DNA of 64,000 nt from Melioribacteraceae bacterium (GCA_027030245.1 JALVFE010000038.1:62001-126000), one strand, 5' to 3'; shown: positions 1-8,395, numbered from the stretch's first letter. Numbers and translations are program-made. The notes: generated by a model from the sequence alone, not told the origin.

Positions 1-1059
1 AAATCCGATGCCGGCGAAGATACCGTTGCTTACTGCGAAAGCTGCGGATATGCCGCAAACGTTGAAGTTGCTCAATCTAAAATTCCAGCCGTAAAACGTC
101 ACGAAGTTTCAAAAAAGGTTTACGAAATTCACACACCGAACGTAAAATCCATCGACGAGCTTTGCGAATTTTTGGGAATTGACGAACGCGAAACCGCGAA
201 ATCGAGAATTTATATTTTTAACGACGAACCGGTGCTGGTTTTGATGTCGGGTAACGATGAAGTCAACGAAACAAAATTGGAATCCGCGCTCGGCGGCGCT
301 GTCCGTCCCGCTCATCCGGATGAGTTGAAAGAAATTACAGGAGCAGATGCGGGTTCGATTGGTCCGATTGGAATTAAATTTAGAATTATAGCCGATCTCA
401 GATTGAAAGACGGAAACAATCTTTACAGCGGAGCCAATAAAAACGATTACCACATCGGCGGAATTGATTTGAAACGGGACGTACCGAACATTGAGTATTT
501 CGATTTGAGAACAGTACAAACCGGCGAAGAGTGTATTAAATGCGGAAGTAAATTGGAAGTATTCAAAGCCATTGAGCTCGGACATATTTTCAAACTCGGC
601 ACAAAATATTCCGAAGCGCTCGGTGCAATGTTTCTGGATGAAAACGGCAAAGAAAATCCGATAATTATGGGAAGTTACGGAATCGGAGTGGAAAGGGTTT
701 TAGCTTGTTACATCGAACAGAATTATGACGACCGTGGAATCATTTGGGATAAAACCCTTGCGCCTTATCAAATTAGTTTGCTCGGTTTGAATATGAAAAA
801 AGAACCGGTTGTTTCCGCTTGCGAAAAAATTTACGGTGAACTTACGCAAAAAGGATTTGAAGTTTTATACGACGACCGGAAGGACGTTCAAGCCGGCGTA
901 AAATTCGCCGACGCCGATCTGATTGGATTACCGTTGCAAATAATCGTTGGTGAAAGGGGTTTGAAGGAAGACTTGATTGAAATAAAAATCCGCCGCACCG
1001 GTGAAAGATTAAAAGTAAAAACCGCGGAAATAATCGACAAAGTACAAGCTTTGATTTAA
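1..1059 (+). CDS. proS: Prolyl-tRNA synthetase, 3' portion (5' end outside window)
   Basis: Charges tRNA-Pro with proline in the cytoplasm. The reading frame is open from the first base of the window, so the N-terminal part, including class II motifs 1 and 2, is missing; about 352 residues are visible. They show the end of the inserted editing (YbaK-like) domain found in bacterial-type ProRS, a cysteine pair (CIKC) before the return to the catalytic core, class II motif 3 (GSYGIGVERVLA) and the C-terminal anticodon-binding domain (VLYDDRKDVQAGVKFADADL). The gene ends 39 bp before the rsmI-like gene on the same strand. Identification is firm; only the start is unknown. Confidence 0.96.
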   Translation, partial: KSDAGEDTVAYCESCGYAANVEVAQSKIPAVKRHEVSKKVYEIHTPNVKSIDELCEFLGIDERETAKSRIYIFNDEPVLVLMSGNDEVNETKLESALGGAVRPAHPDELKEITGADAGSIGPIGIKFRIIADLRLKDGNNLYSGANKNDYHIGGIDLKRDVPNIEYFDLRTVQTGEECIKCGSKLEVFKAIELGHIFKLGTKYSEALGAMFLDENGKENPIIMGSYGIGVERVLACYIEQNYDDRGIIWDKTLAPYQISLLGLNMKKEPVVSACEKIYGELTQKGFEVLYDDRKDVQAGVKFADADLIGLPLQIIVGERGLKEDLIEIKIRRTGERLKVKTAEIIDKVQALI

Positions 1060-1098
1060 CGGGCTTGATTTTCCCGGAACCGCTGGGAAGCGATAAAA

Positions 1099-1776
1099 AT
1101 GAAAAGCTCGCTTTATATAACTCCAACGCCCATTGGCAATTTCGAAGATATTACACTTCGTGCTCTGCGGATTTTAAAAGAAGTCGATTTTATTATTTGC
1201 GAAGAACTTAAACCCGCAAGGAGACTCCTTTCTCATTTCGGAATCGATAAAGAAACAGTTCTTCTTAACGAACATAACGAAAAAGAAATAACCCCCGAAA
1301 TTGTTGAGGAATTGAGCAAAGGGAAATCCGCCGCATTAATCTCGGATGCCGGAACCCCTTTGTTTTCCGATCCCGGACATTTTCTGGTAGAGCAATGCCT
1401 TGCGAAAAAAATAAATATAATTCCGCTGCCGGGCGCGAATTCGTTGATTCCTTCTTTAATTGCTTCAGGATTAAATATTGAAAAATTTTATTATTACGGT
1501 TGGCTCTCGCCGAAAAAAGAAATCCGCAAGCAAGAATTAAATAAACTTAAATCCGTTAAAGAACTGATTGTTTTGATGGAAACGCCATACAGATTAAAGC
1601 GGATTTTGGAAGATGTTAAAAAAACTTTCGGTAAAAACGTTTATATTGTTTTGGCATATAAATTAACTATGCCCGGAGAAAAGATTTTACGGGGGAAAGT
1701 GGGAACAATTTTGGAAACGGTAGAAAAAGAAAAATTAAAAGGGGAATTTGTTCTTCTAATAAACAACAGAAATTGA
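1099..1776 (+). CDS. rsmI: RsmI-type SAM-dependent methyltransferase (16S rRNA cytidine 2'-O-methylation)
   Basis: Tetrapyrrole-methylase-fold SAM enzyme of the RsmI group, which 2'-O-methylates C1402 of 16S rRNA. The N-terminus reads LYITPTPIGNFEDITLRAL, the family signature for the first strand and loop, and the second signature SDAGTPLFSDPG falls at residues 82-93. At 225 residues it is shorter than E. coli RsmI (about 286) and lacks the C-terminal extension; short forms of this kind are common in Bacteroidota. The call as a 2'-O-methyltransferase is from family membership; a paralogue with another target cannot be excluded. It is followed after 9 bp by the thioesterase gene, so the two are probably co-transcribed. 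Confidence 0.88.
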   Translation: MKSSLYITPTPIGNFEDITLRALRILKEVDFIICEELKPARRLLSHFGIDKETVLLNEHNEKEITPEIVEELSKGKSAALISDAGTPLFSDPGHFLVEQCLAKKINIIPLPGANSLIPSLIASGLNIEKFYYYGWLSPKKEIRKQELNKLKSVKELIVLMETPYRLKRILEDVKKTFGKNVYIVLAYKLTMPGEKILRGKVGTILETVEKEKLKGEFVLLINNRN

Positions 1777-1785
1777 GGCGGAAAG

Positions 1786-2211
1786 ATGAGCGAAGGTAAA
1801 AAAGTTGTTTTCGAAACCGAGGTTTATACTTACCAAATCGATTATGTCGGTCACGTTAGCAATATTGTTTATATTCAATGGATGGAAATCGGAAGATTGA
1901 AACTTCTCGATGCAATCGGTTTGCCTATTAAAAAATTGGAAGAATCCGGAATTGCGCCGGTATTGGTTGAAACAAACATCAAATATAAAAAATCGCTTTA
2001 TGTGGAAGATAAAGTAACGATTGAAGTTTGGATTTCTGAATTGCAAAATGTGTCGGCAATAATCCAATTCAGATTTTATAACGGTAAAGGCGAGTTGGTT
2101 TCAACGGGTTGGCAAAAAGGATTATTCGTCAATAGGGAAAAAATGAAAATTCACCGTTTGAGTAAAGAAGAAAGGGAAGCATTTACCAAAGTTCTTATTC
2201 AAGGGAATTAA
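1786..2211 (+). CDS. Hotdog-fold acyl-CoA thioesterase (YbgC/FadM/4HBT family)
   Basis: A 141-residue single hotdog domain, the normal size for 4-hydroxybenzoyl-CoA thioesterase-like enzymes that hydrolyse acyl-CoA thioesters. The active-site helix signature YQIDYVGHVSNIVYIQW (residues 16-32) carries the conserved D19, the G-H-V turn and N26. The later segment VLVETNIKYKKSLYVEDKVTI is typical of the central beta strands. The physiological acyl substrate cannot be read from the sequence. A GGCGGAAAG ribosome binding site lies just upstream of the ATG, and the gene follows the rsmI-like gene closely. Confidence 0.87.
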   Translation: MSEGKKVVFETEVYTYQIDYVGHVSNIVYIQWMEIGRLKLLDAIGLPIKKLEESGIAPVLVETNIKYKKSLYVEDKVTIEVWISELQNVSAIIQFRFYNGKGELVSTGWQKGLFVNREKMKIHRLSKEEREAFTKVLIQGN

Positions 2212-2297
2212 TTCCGGGCGCAACTCCGGTGCCTTGATAAGTTGCAAAAATTTTTTTATGATTGTAAACAAAGTAAAAATAACGGAAAGGATACAAG

Positions 2298-2840
2298 ATG
2301 TTAATCGTACAAGATGTTGATTTAACCCCAAATCCACATGCTTTGAAATTTATTTTGAACGAGCGGATATTAAAAAGGGAAACAAGAAGTTTCGAAAGCA
2401 AAGAAGAAGCCGAAAGCGATCCTTTGGCAAAAGGAATCTTTGAGATTGAAGGCGTGGAATCCGTTTTCTACATGGATAAATTTATAACCATCGTTAAAAA
2501 TCCCGACGTAGGTTGGGAAAAAATACAGATGCCGTTTTTATTGTTCATTCAAAAATTCGATAAAAATTTAATTCCCGAAGAAAAAGTTACGGAAGAACTT
2601 CCTGAAGAAGTGGACAAAAAATTAAAGAAAATCAATTCCATTTTGGATAAACGCGTGCGACCTGCTCTTGCGGGTGACGGCGGCGGTTTGGAAATTTTGG
2701 GTCTTGAAGGAAACAATTTGTTAATCCGTTACCAAGGCGCATGCGATAATTGTCCGAGCGCAATTCACGGAACCCTTGTGGCGATTGAAAATTTACTTAA
2801 CCGCGAGTTAAACGAAGATATTAACGTGGTTTTGGGTTAA
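2298..2840 (+). CDS. Nfu/NifU-like Fe-S cluster scaffold protein
   Basis: Two-domain iron-sulfur carrier. Residues 1-88 match the Nfu N-terminal domain (TPNPHALKF and FEIEGVESVFYMDKFITI are typical). Residues about 105-180 form the NifU C-terminal domain with GDGGGLEILG and the cluster-ligating pair C149/C152 in GACDNCPSA. Such proteins accept a 4Fe-4S cluster and pass it to apo-targets; no isc or suf genes are adjacent. The length of 180 residues is normal for bacterial and mitochondrial Nfu1-type proteins. The start is supported by GGAAAGG about 8 nt upstream. Confidence 0.92.
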   Translation: MLIVQDVDLTPNPHALKFILNERILKRETRSFESKEEAESDPLAKGIFEIEGVESVFYMDKFITIVKNPDVGWEKIQMPFLLFIQKFDKNLIPEEKVTEELPEEVDKKLKKINSILDKRVRPALAGDGGGLEILGLEGNNLLIRYQGACDNCPSAIHGTLVAIENLLNRELNEDINVVLG

Positions 2841-2957
2841 AGTTTTTAAATTCCCGGTTGAAATAAACTTTTCGGTTTACCTGCAGGAAAAAGCTGCTTG
2901 TAAAATAAAAAAAGCTGTCTCAAATGTGGCATGCTTTCCCGAAACACTAACATTACG

Positions 2958-3032
2958 TGTCATGCTGAACTTGGTTCAGCATCTTATTAAATTACAACTT
3001 CTTTCAGATCCCGAAACAAGTTCGGGATGACA
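2958..3032. repeat. REP doublet 1 (inverted pair of palindromes)
   Basis: Left REP at 2958-2984: TGTCAT, then palindrome GCTGAA-CTTGG-TTCAGC, then ATCT. Right REP at 3006-3032 is the inverse arrangement: AGAT, CCCGAA-ACAAG-TTCGGG, ATGACA. The outer hexamers TGTCAT/ATGACA are complementary, so the whole unit can fold as a long hairpin, like a REPIN. Confidence 0.8.
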
Positions 3033-3080
3033 GTTTACAATTAATCCGCCAATGGCGGAAGGAGTTACATATTCTTTCTC

Positions 3081-3168
3081 TGTCATGCTGAATTTATTTC
3101 AGCATCTGATTATAGTTACGGGTTCATTTTAGAGCCCGAAACAATCCGCCGTGGAGGACGGGATGACA
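3081..3168. repeat. REP doublet 2, right arm carrying a nested GC-rich insertion
   Basis: Left REP at 3081-3107 has stem GCTGAA/TTCAGC with loop TTTAT. The right arm (3131-3168) begins AGAGCCCGAAACAA and ends CGGGATGACA, but its loop is widened by a GC-rich block containing CCGCCGTGGAGG. The terminal TGTCAT/ATGACA hexamers are intact. Confidence 0.7.
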
Positions 3169-3215
3169 GATAAAAATTCCAAATAACAAATTCCAATTTC
3201 AATAAAACGAAGCAA

Positions 3216-3481
3216 TTGAGAAAGTATGAGAACCAAAAACGGCCTAAAACAATTTGCGTTAAAAAATTCGTGCGGAGTAGCGTTAAAAAAATAATGCTGT
3301 TTGAGTCCCGTTATATCGGTAGATATAGCGGGACAAGTTCATTATTTTTAGCTACGAAGCTAAGAATTTTAGCAAATTGTTTTCAGTTTACCCCTAACGA
3401 AGTGGGGCCTTGATTTTTTCTTTGGTTCGTTTCTTTTGTATCAAAGCTTGTCCCGATTTATCGGGAACAAAAGAAATGAAC
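3216..3481. repeat. Hairpin-rich intergenic element of unknown nature
   Basis: Contains several separate inverted repeats: 3305-3334 (GTCCCGTTATAT paired with ATATAGCGGGAC), 3348-3363 (TTAGCT-ACGA-AGCTAA), 3391-3407 (CCCC/GGGG), and a long outer pair 3425-3439 with 3467-3481 (GTTCGTTTCTTTTGT and ACAAAAGAAATGAAC) around an inner GTCCCGA/TCGGGAAC hairpin. A 65-codon frame runs through it but looks non-coding. It could be a structured RNA or a decayed mobile element; I cannot tell which. Confidence 0.5.
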
Positions 3482-3564
3482 ATTCGTTTGATAAAGTTGT
3501 ATTATAATCTTTTATATTTTACTCCGGTGGTGCTTAGTTTTGTAATAGACGGAGAGTTCTTTTT

Positions 3565-3591
3565 AGACCCCGAAACAAGTTCGGGATGACA
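3565..3591. repeat. Solo REP-like palindrome
   Basis: Single right-arm copy: AGAC, CCCGAA-ACAAG-TTCGGG, ATGACA. No matching left arm lies within 60 bp upstream. Confidence 0.65.
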
Positions 3592-3624
3592 CGTCTTTTT
3601 AACTTTCATACTATTTTAAAAACT

Positions 3625-3700
3625 TGTCATGCTGAACTTGGTTCAGCATCTTATTAAATTACAAGTTCTTCTTAGATTCCGAAACAAGTTCGGAATGACA
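3625..3700. repeat. REP doublet 3 with compensatory stem changes
   Basis: The left half is identical over 39 bp to doublet 1. In the right half (3674-3700) the stem has become TTCCGAA...TTCGGAA instead of TCCCGAA...TTCGGGA. The changes occur on both sides of the stem, so pairing is kept. Confidence 0.75.
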
Positions 3701-3877
3701 TGGTAATAAGCAATCCACCGAAGCGGAGAGAAAACGAAACTTTCTAGCTGTCATGTTGTCTACTGCAGGCGTACAGAATGACAGAAGAAAAATCCCTAAT
3801 CCCAAATTCCAAATGACTAGAGACCAATGACCATTTATAAGTTTTTAGACAGTCCCGCAAATGCTTAAAATATGATT

Positions 3878-5236
3878 TTATCCCGCCCTGTGAACGGCTT
3901 CGGGTGTAATTCTCTCCGATTTGTAACCGAGCATTTTTTCCAGTTCGTCTTCGTAGAAGAATTTATCAGCGCCGAAAGCTGGCGTTAAATCGTCGAGCCA
4001 TTTTGCCGTTTCATCGAAAGCTGCGAAGAAAGGTTTTTTAACCCAAGCGGGGTTCCGTGCTTGAATAAAATTCAACACGAAAACTTTTTCGCCGTAAATT
4101 TCGGCAATACCTTCAATCGCTACTTTTCCGGGAGTAGCCGACATTGACGGTCCGCGAACCGTTCTCATTAATCCCGATACCTGTTTGTAAGCATTTCTGT
4201 AAATGTTGAATGCTTTGAATAACGGAACGGCAAAGTAATGTTTTGCGCCGGTATCCCTTTCAATAAAGAAGTAATACGGGATTATTCCCAATTTAACTTG
4301 TTCTTTCCACATTCTTGCCCAAACTTCGCTGTCGTCGTTTATAAATCTGATCAACGGTGATTGCGAACGGATTTCGGCGCCGGTATTTCTTATTCTTCTA
4401 ATCGCTTCCTTTGCCACATCGGTTGAGAGTTCAATCCAATGGTTGAAGTGTGCCATTATCGCCAAATGTTTTCCGCTGTTAACAATCTTTTCGAAAAAGC
4501 GAAGCAGGTCGTCCGCTTCTTTATCCGTCACATATTTATATGGCCAATATGAAATTGATTTTGTCCCGATGCGTATGTTTTTTATATGTTCGAATTCCGG
4601 CGAAAGAAGTGGTTCGATATATGCTTTTAATTTTTTAAGACCCATTACCATCGGATCGCCGCCGGTAAACAAAACATCTGTTATCTCTTTGTGGGCGAGT
4701 AAATATTTTTGGAATTTTTTCGATTCGTCGGTAGCGAATTTAAGATCGTTTACTCCTACAAACTGAGCCCACCTGAAACAAAAAGTGCAATAAGCGTGAC
4801 AAGTTTGACCGCTGGATGGGAAAATCAGTGCTGTTTCACGGTATTTATGTTGAATTCCCGGAACGCACTCTCCATCTAAAACCGGAACGTTAGCCGTTAG
4901 TTGCCCCGCAGGATGCGGATTCAACTCAAATCTGATTTCGTTTGCGATTTCCGTAAGTTTATCTTTAGGCAGACCTGCTTTAATTGCCCGGTACATTTTG
5001 TCGAAGTGTTCGGGCAAAAGCATATCTTTGTTAACAAAAGTGAGTTTGAAAATCGGATCGTCTGGAACGTTATCCCAATTAATTAATTCTTCTATAACGT
5101 AATTGTTAGTTCTGAACGGAAGAACGTGAGCGGCAACTTTAATGGAAAATAATTCTTCGTCTCCTAACTTTTTCAGTTGCTCAATCTTATCCAAATCACG
5201 CATTCCGTAAAACCGTAACTTTTTCGAATCGATCAT
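3878..5236 (-). CDS. KamA-family radical SAM protein (lysine 2,3-aminomutase-like)
   Basis: Radical S-adenosylmethionine, PLP-dependent aminomutase family; lysine 2,3-aminomutase converts L-alpha-lysine to L-beta-lysine. The 4Fe-4S-binding CxxxCxxC motif is C146-C150-C153 (TCHAYCTFCFR). The family GGDP motif follows (VLFTGGDPMVM), and a TPGK motif near residue 365 sits where the PLP-binding lysine lies in KamA (PGGGGK in the classical enzyme). The loss of the glycine run suggests a divergent clade, so the substrate could differ. At 452 residues it is slightly longer than typical KamA (about 416-440). An AGGAG ribosome binding site precedes the ATG. No beta-lysine pathway genes are adjacent. 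Confidence 0.82.
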   Translation of the reverse strand: MIDSKKLRFYGMRDLDKIEQLKKLGDEELFSIKVAAHVLPFRTNNYVIEELINWDNVPDDPIFKLTFVNKDMLLPEHFDKMYRAIKAGLPKDKLTEIANEIRFELNPHPAGQLTANVPVLDGECVPGIQHKYRETALIFPSSGQTCHAYCTFCFRWAQFVGVNDLKFATDESKKFQKYLLAHKEITDVLFTGGDPMVMGLKKLKAYIEPLLSPEFEHIKNIRIGTKSISYWPYKYVTDKEADDLLRFFEKIVNSGKHLAIMAHFNHWIELSTDVAKEAIRRIRNTGAEIRSQSPLIRFINDDSEVWARMWKEQVKLGIIPYYFFIERDTGAKHYFAVPLFKAFNIYRNAYKQVSGLMRTVRGPSMSATPGKVAIEGIAEIYGEKVFVLNFIQARNPAWVKKPFFAAFDETAKWLDDLTPAFGADKFFYEDELEKMLGYKSERITPEAVHRAG

Positions 5237-5427
5237 ATCATACTCCTTTCGTGAAAATTTCCGTAAAACTTCGATTTATATAAAATAACAAACAAGCTGA
5301 GCCAATGTTCCCGTTTGGTAAACCGAAGAAAACGATCCCTACAAAACAAACGTATGTTAAGTACTTTATTATACGGTAAAAGAATTTTCCCGCAATGAAA
5401 AATCGGGTTAATACCCGGTGTGATTGG

Positions 5428-5592
5428 TTATTTTAAAGTAGTAACTTGATTAATATCTTCCAGTTTGACAAGTTTTTCCTGGAATTTATAGCTACCTCTT
5501 TCGGATTTAACGGTTTTTACAAATTTCACCATTACATGTGAAGCTTTTTTCTTTCCTTTGGCTTTTGCCGCGAATGTTTGAGTTTTTGCCAT
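5428..5592 (-). CDS. DUF4295-like small basic protein (54 aa)
   Basis: Short lysine-rich protein starting MAKTQTFAAKAKGKKKAS, followed by VMVKFVKTVKSERGSYKFQEK. The pattern (MAK start, then VK..KTVKS..G.Y.F.E) resembles the DUF4295 family of about 50-residue proteins that Bacteroidota encode beside ribosomal protein genes. A strong AAGGAG ribosome binding site lies 6 nt before the ATG. It is divergent from rpmH across a 147-bp AT-rich promoter region, which fits co-regulation with translation genes. The family match is by eye. Confidence 0.68.
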   Translation of the reverse strand: MAKTQTFAAKAKGKKKASHVMVKFVKTVKSERGSYKFQEKLVKLEDINQVTTLK

Positions 5593-5739
5593 AATGTTCT
5601 CCTTTTTTTCTGGTCGAAATATACCAAAAATTGATTTTAAATGAAACCGAGAGAGCTAAAATGGAAAACTAAAAATTGTTTATTTTGCATAAAATCTTTA
5701 ACTTTGTATTCTTTTTTTAGAAAAAACGGAAAGTAATAG

Positions 5740-5886
<147 letters not shown>

Positions 5887-5888
5887 TC

Positions 5889-6287
5889 TTGAAACGCTTT
5901 GGTCTTTCAAAAAAAGAAAGGATCAAACTTAAACGTCACTTTAATTTAGTTTATACTAAAGGTAAAGTAATATATTCACCGGCACGGAAAGTTAAGGCGA
6001 CTTACTACCAAGAAGACAATCACGAACAAACGGGCGTAAAAGTTGCTTTTGCGGTTCACAAAAAAGCGGGGAATTCTGTTTGGAGAAACAGGGTTAAGCG
6101 GTTATTAAGAGAATCATACAGATTAAATAAATCCGGATTAGTTGAAACCGCAATACAAAATAACAAATTGCTTTTGATTGTTTTTTCGCCTTACGGGATC
6201 AATCAAAAAAATAATAAAAAGATTTACTTGAAGGATATTATGCCGGAAGTTATCGATTTGATGATGAAAATTAGAGAAGATATTTAG
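5889..6287 (+). CDS. rnpA: Ribonuclease P protein component
   Basis: Protein subunit that helps RNase P RNA bind and cleave pre-tRNA 5' leaders. The RNR signature is present as [14 protein letters not shown] (R66-N67-R68), and the N-terminus [17 protein letters not shown] fits the family; 132 residues is normal. The start is a TTG codon 2 nt after the rpmH stop; no in-frame ATG lies upstream without crossing a stop. There is no obvious Shine-Dalgarno, so translation is probably coupled to rpmH. Confidence 0.95.
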   Translation: MKRFGLSKKERIKLKRHFNLVYTKGKVIYSPARKVKATYYQEDNHEQTGVKVAFAVHKKAGNSVWRNRVKRLLRESYRLNKSGLVETAIQNNKLLLIVFSPYGINQKNNKKIYLKDIMPEVIDLMMKIREDI

Positions 6288-6289
6288 TT

Positions 6290-6499
6290 ATGCGCAATGT
6301 TTTTATTTACTTAATAAGGATTTACCAAAAAGTCATTTCTCCGTTATTCCCGCCTTCCTGCCGTTTTTATCCAACATGTTCAGAATATTCTGTTCAAGCT
6401 ATTAGTAAATACGGCATTTTCAAAGGCGGTTTAAAGTCGATATGGAGAATTTTAAGATGTAACCCTTTCAATAAGGGCGGTTACGATCCGGTGGAATAG
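6290..6499 (+). CDS. yidD: Membrane protein insertion efficiency factor YidD
   Basis: A 69-residue member of the YidD (DUF37) family, associated with the inner membrane and assisting YidC-dependent insertion. The signature is clear: [26 protein letters not shown], then [23 protein letters not shown]; three conserved cysteines are present (in SCRF, PTCS and RCNP). The ATG follows the rnpA stop by 2 nt, consistent with translational coupling within rpmH-rnpA-yidD-yidC. Confidence 0.96.
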   Translation: MRNVFIYLIRIYQKVISPLFPPSCRFYPTCSEYSVQAISKYGIFKGGLKSIWRILRCNPFNKGGYDPVE

Positions 6500-6532
6500 A
6501 ATTTTATAAAGTTTTAATTCGGAAAGAATTTA

Positions 6533-8395
6533 ATGGATAAACAACAAACTATAGCATTTGTATTAATCGGACTTATTCTGGTGGTTTGGCTTTATATTAA
6601 CGCGCCCGAACCGCAAGTTCAGAAAAATAAACCCCAAAACGATACGACCAAAGTTGAACAACCCGTTACGGAAACCCCAAAAGAAGTACCGGAAGAGAAA
6701 CCGGTTCAAACGGATACGGTGAAAACCGAGCCTGCATTGGCTTTGCAAAGCAGCACCGAGAAAAGCGAACAGATTATAACTATCGAAACAGATTTGGCTT
6801 TGTATGAAATGACAAGTAAAGGTGCGCGTTTCCGGAAATGCTATTTGAAAAAATACGAAGTTTGGTATCACGACGATTTACCCGATACTGCATCGTTTTA
6901 TGAAAGACATGTTCAATTGATTAATGATAAAGACGGCGGTGATTTTAATCTGATATTTGTAACCAAAAACGGTCAGCTTGTTAACACAAAAGATCTCTTC
7001 TTTGAAAGTAGCGCTAAGGATTATTACTACAAAATTACAAACGGCGATTCGCTTGTTCTTACATACACTTTCGATACGGGGAATAATAACAAAATAATTA
7101 AGCGGTTTGTAATTCATTCGGACGACTATGCCGTCAAGGCTGATATCGAATTCCAAAATATGAACGATGTAATTACCGGTTACCGGTATGATGTTGAATG
7201 GCAAAACGGAATAAACTTTTTGGAAAAAAATTCGGTTGAAGAAGCAACCTATGCAAATGCAAGTGCGTATTCCGGCGACGAACAGGTGATAGTTGATGCA
7301 TCTAAAGGAGAAAAAGTTTCCAAAACAATCAACGGTGTTGTTGATTGGGTTGCCGTAAGAAATAAATATTTTGCAACAATTATTGCTCCGGATAATCCGC
7401 AAACGGTAGACGGCGCGGATTTGAAAGGCGAACACATCCTTACAAGAATGGGAGAACGCGAGTATTACAGCGTTAGTCTGAAAGCATTATTCGACGAAAG
7501 GAAAACAACGCAGAAAAATTCGTACGAAGTTTATTTGGGTCCGTTGGATTATTACATCTTAAAAGACCACAATAAACATTTCGAAGCTATTTATGATTTC
7601 GGCAGTTTCTTCGGACTTAAATTCATAACCCGTCCGATATCCGAATACATACTTCTTCCTTTATTTACGTTCCTGCATAAATTTATTCCCAATTACGGTT
7701 GGGTGATAATAATTTTCTCCTTAATAATTAAAATAGTTCTTTATCCACTTACTCGGCAGAGCTACAAATCGATGAAAAAGATGCAGCTCTTACAGCCGAA
7801 AATCAAAGAAATTAAGGAGAAATATAAAGACGATCAGCAGCGGGTACAAAAAGAAACGATGAAACTTTACTCTACTTACGGTGTAAATCCCGCCGGCGGT
7901 TGTTTACCTACGCTTTTGCAAATGCCTATTCTGTTTGCTCTTTTTACGTTTTTCAGAACCGTTATTGAATTACGGCATCAACCGTTTATCGGTTGGATAA
8001 CCAACTTGGCGGCTCCGGACGTAATTTATACTTTACCTTTTAAGATCCCCTTGTTCGGAATAAATCAAATTTCCGGTCTCGCTATACTGCTTGGCGTTAC
8101 AATGTTCTTCCAGCAAAAAATGAGCGTTAAAGACCCAAGCCAGAAAGCTTTGGTTTATATAATGCCGGTAATGTTAACGTTTTTATTTATGACGTTCCCA
8201 TCGGGATTGAATTTGTATTATTTCATGTTTAACCTGTTCTCGATTGGTCAACAATATCTTATCAACAAGCAAAAAGACGGTAGCGAACTTGTTCCGGTAA
8301 AAAATCCAAAGAAGAAAACCGGATTTATGCAAAGAATGATGGAAGCGGCCGAACAGCAACAAAAAGCTCAACAGCAGAAAAAAAGAAAAAGATAA
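6533..8395 (+). CDS. yidC: Membrane protein insertase YidC
   Basis: Inserts and folds inner-membrane proteins, alone or with SecYEG. Residues about 6-24 form the N-terminal membrane anchor. A proline/lysine-rich linker follows, then a large periplasmic beta domain up to about residue 345, then the conserved five-helix insertase core (from YILLPLFTFLHKFIPNYGWVIIIFSL). The core includes the cytoplasmic helical hairpin (KKMQLLQPKIKEIKEKYKDD) and GVNPAGGCLPTLLQMPILFALF. The tail is rich in Lys and Gln, as in ribosome-binding YidC tails. At 620 residues it matches Bacteroidota YidC. It is the last gene of the rpmH cluster. Confidence 0.97.
   Translation: MDKQQTIAFVLIGLILVVWLYINAPEPQVQKNKPQNDTTKVEQPVTETPKEVPEEKPVQTDTVKTEPALALQSSTEKSEQIITIETDLALYEMTSKGARFRKCYLKKYEVWYHDDLPDTASFYERHVQLINDKDGGDFNLIFVTKNGQLVNTKDLFFESSAKDYYYKITNGDSLVLTYTFDTGNNNKIIKRFVIHSDDYAVKADIEFQNMNDVITGYRYDVEWQNGINFLEKNSVEEATYANASAYSGDEQVIVDASKGEKVSKTINGVVDWVAVRNKYFATIIAPDNPQTVDGADLKGEHILTRMGEREYYSVSLKALFDERKTTQKNSYEVYLGPLDYYILKDHNKHFEAIYDFGSFFGLKFITRPISEYILLPLFTFLHKFIPNYGWVIIIFSLIIKIVLYPLTRQSYKSMKKMQLLQPKIKEIKEKYKDDQQRVQKETMKLYSTYGVNPAGGCLPTLLQMPILFALFTFFRTVIELRHQPFIGWITNLAAPDVIYTLPFKIPLFGINQISGLAILLGVTMFFQQKMSVKDPSQKALVYIMPVMLTFLFMTFPSGLNLYYFMFNLFSIGQQYLINKQKDGSELVPVKNPKKKTGFMQRMMEAAEQQQKAQQQKKRKR

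Larger units (their letters stand above)
2841..3877. repeat. Gene-free intergenic tract with REP-like doublets and hairpin-rich element
   Basis: About 1 kb without a credible gene between nfu and the KamA-family gene. It holds at least three TGTCAT...ATGACA-bounded palindrome doublets (2958-3032, 3081-3168, 3625-3700), one solo copy (3565-3591), a degenerate copy (3749-3783) and a separate hairpin-rich segment (about 3216-3481). A 39-bp stretch starting at 2959 recurs identically at 3626. No strong promoter or RNA gene was recognised. Confidence 0.8.

Noticed and set aside
2215-2240. Shared TCCGGTGCCTTG string after the thioesterase gene and after the dynamin gene (about 14060)
   Set aside because: Only 12 bp with no structure or further copies seen; could be chance.
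3216-3413. 65-codon open frame in the intergenic hairpin element
   Set aside because: No ribosome binding site, odd composition, and the frame crosses several perfect inverted repeats. Treated as non-coding structured DNA.
5237-5739. Possible replication origin next to rpmH
   Set aside because: rpmH often lies near oriC, but no dnaA gene, no DnaA-box cluster (TTATCCACA) and no AT-rich repeat array were seen.
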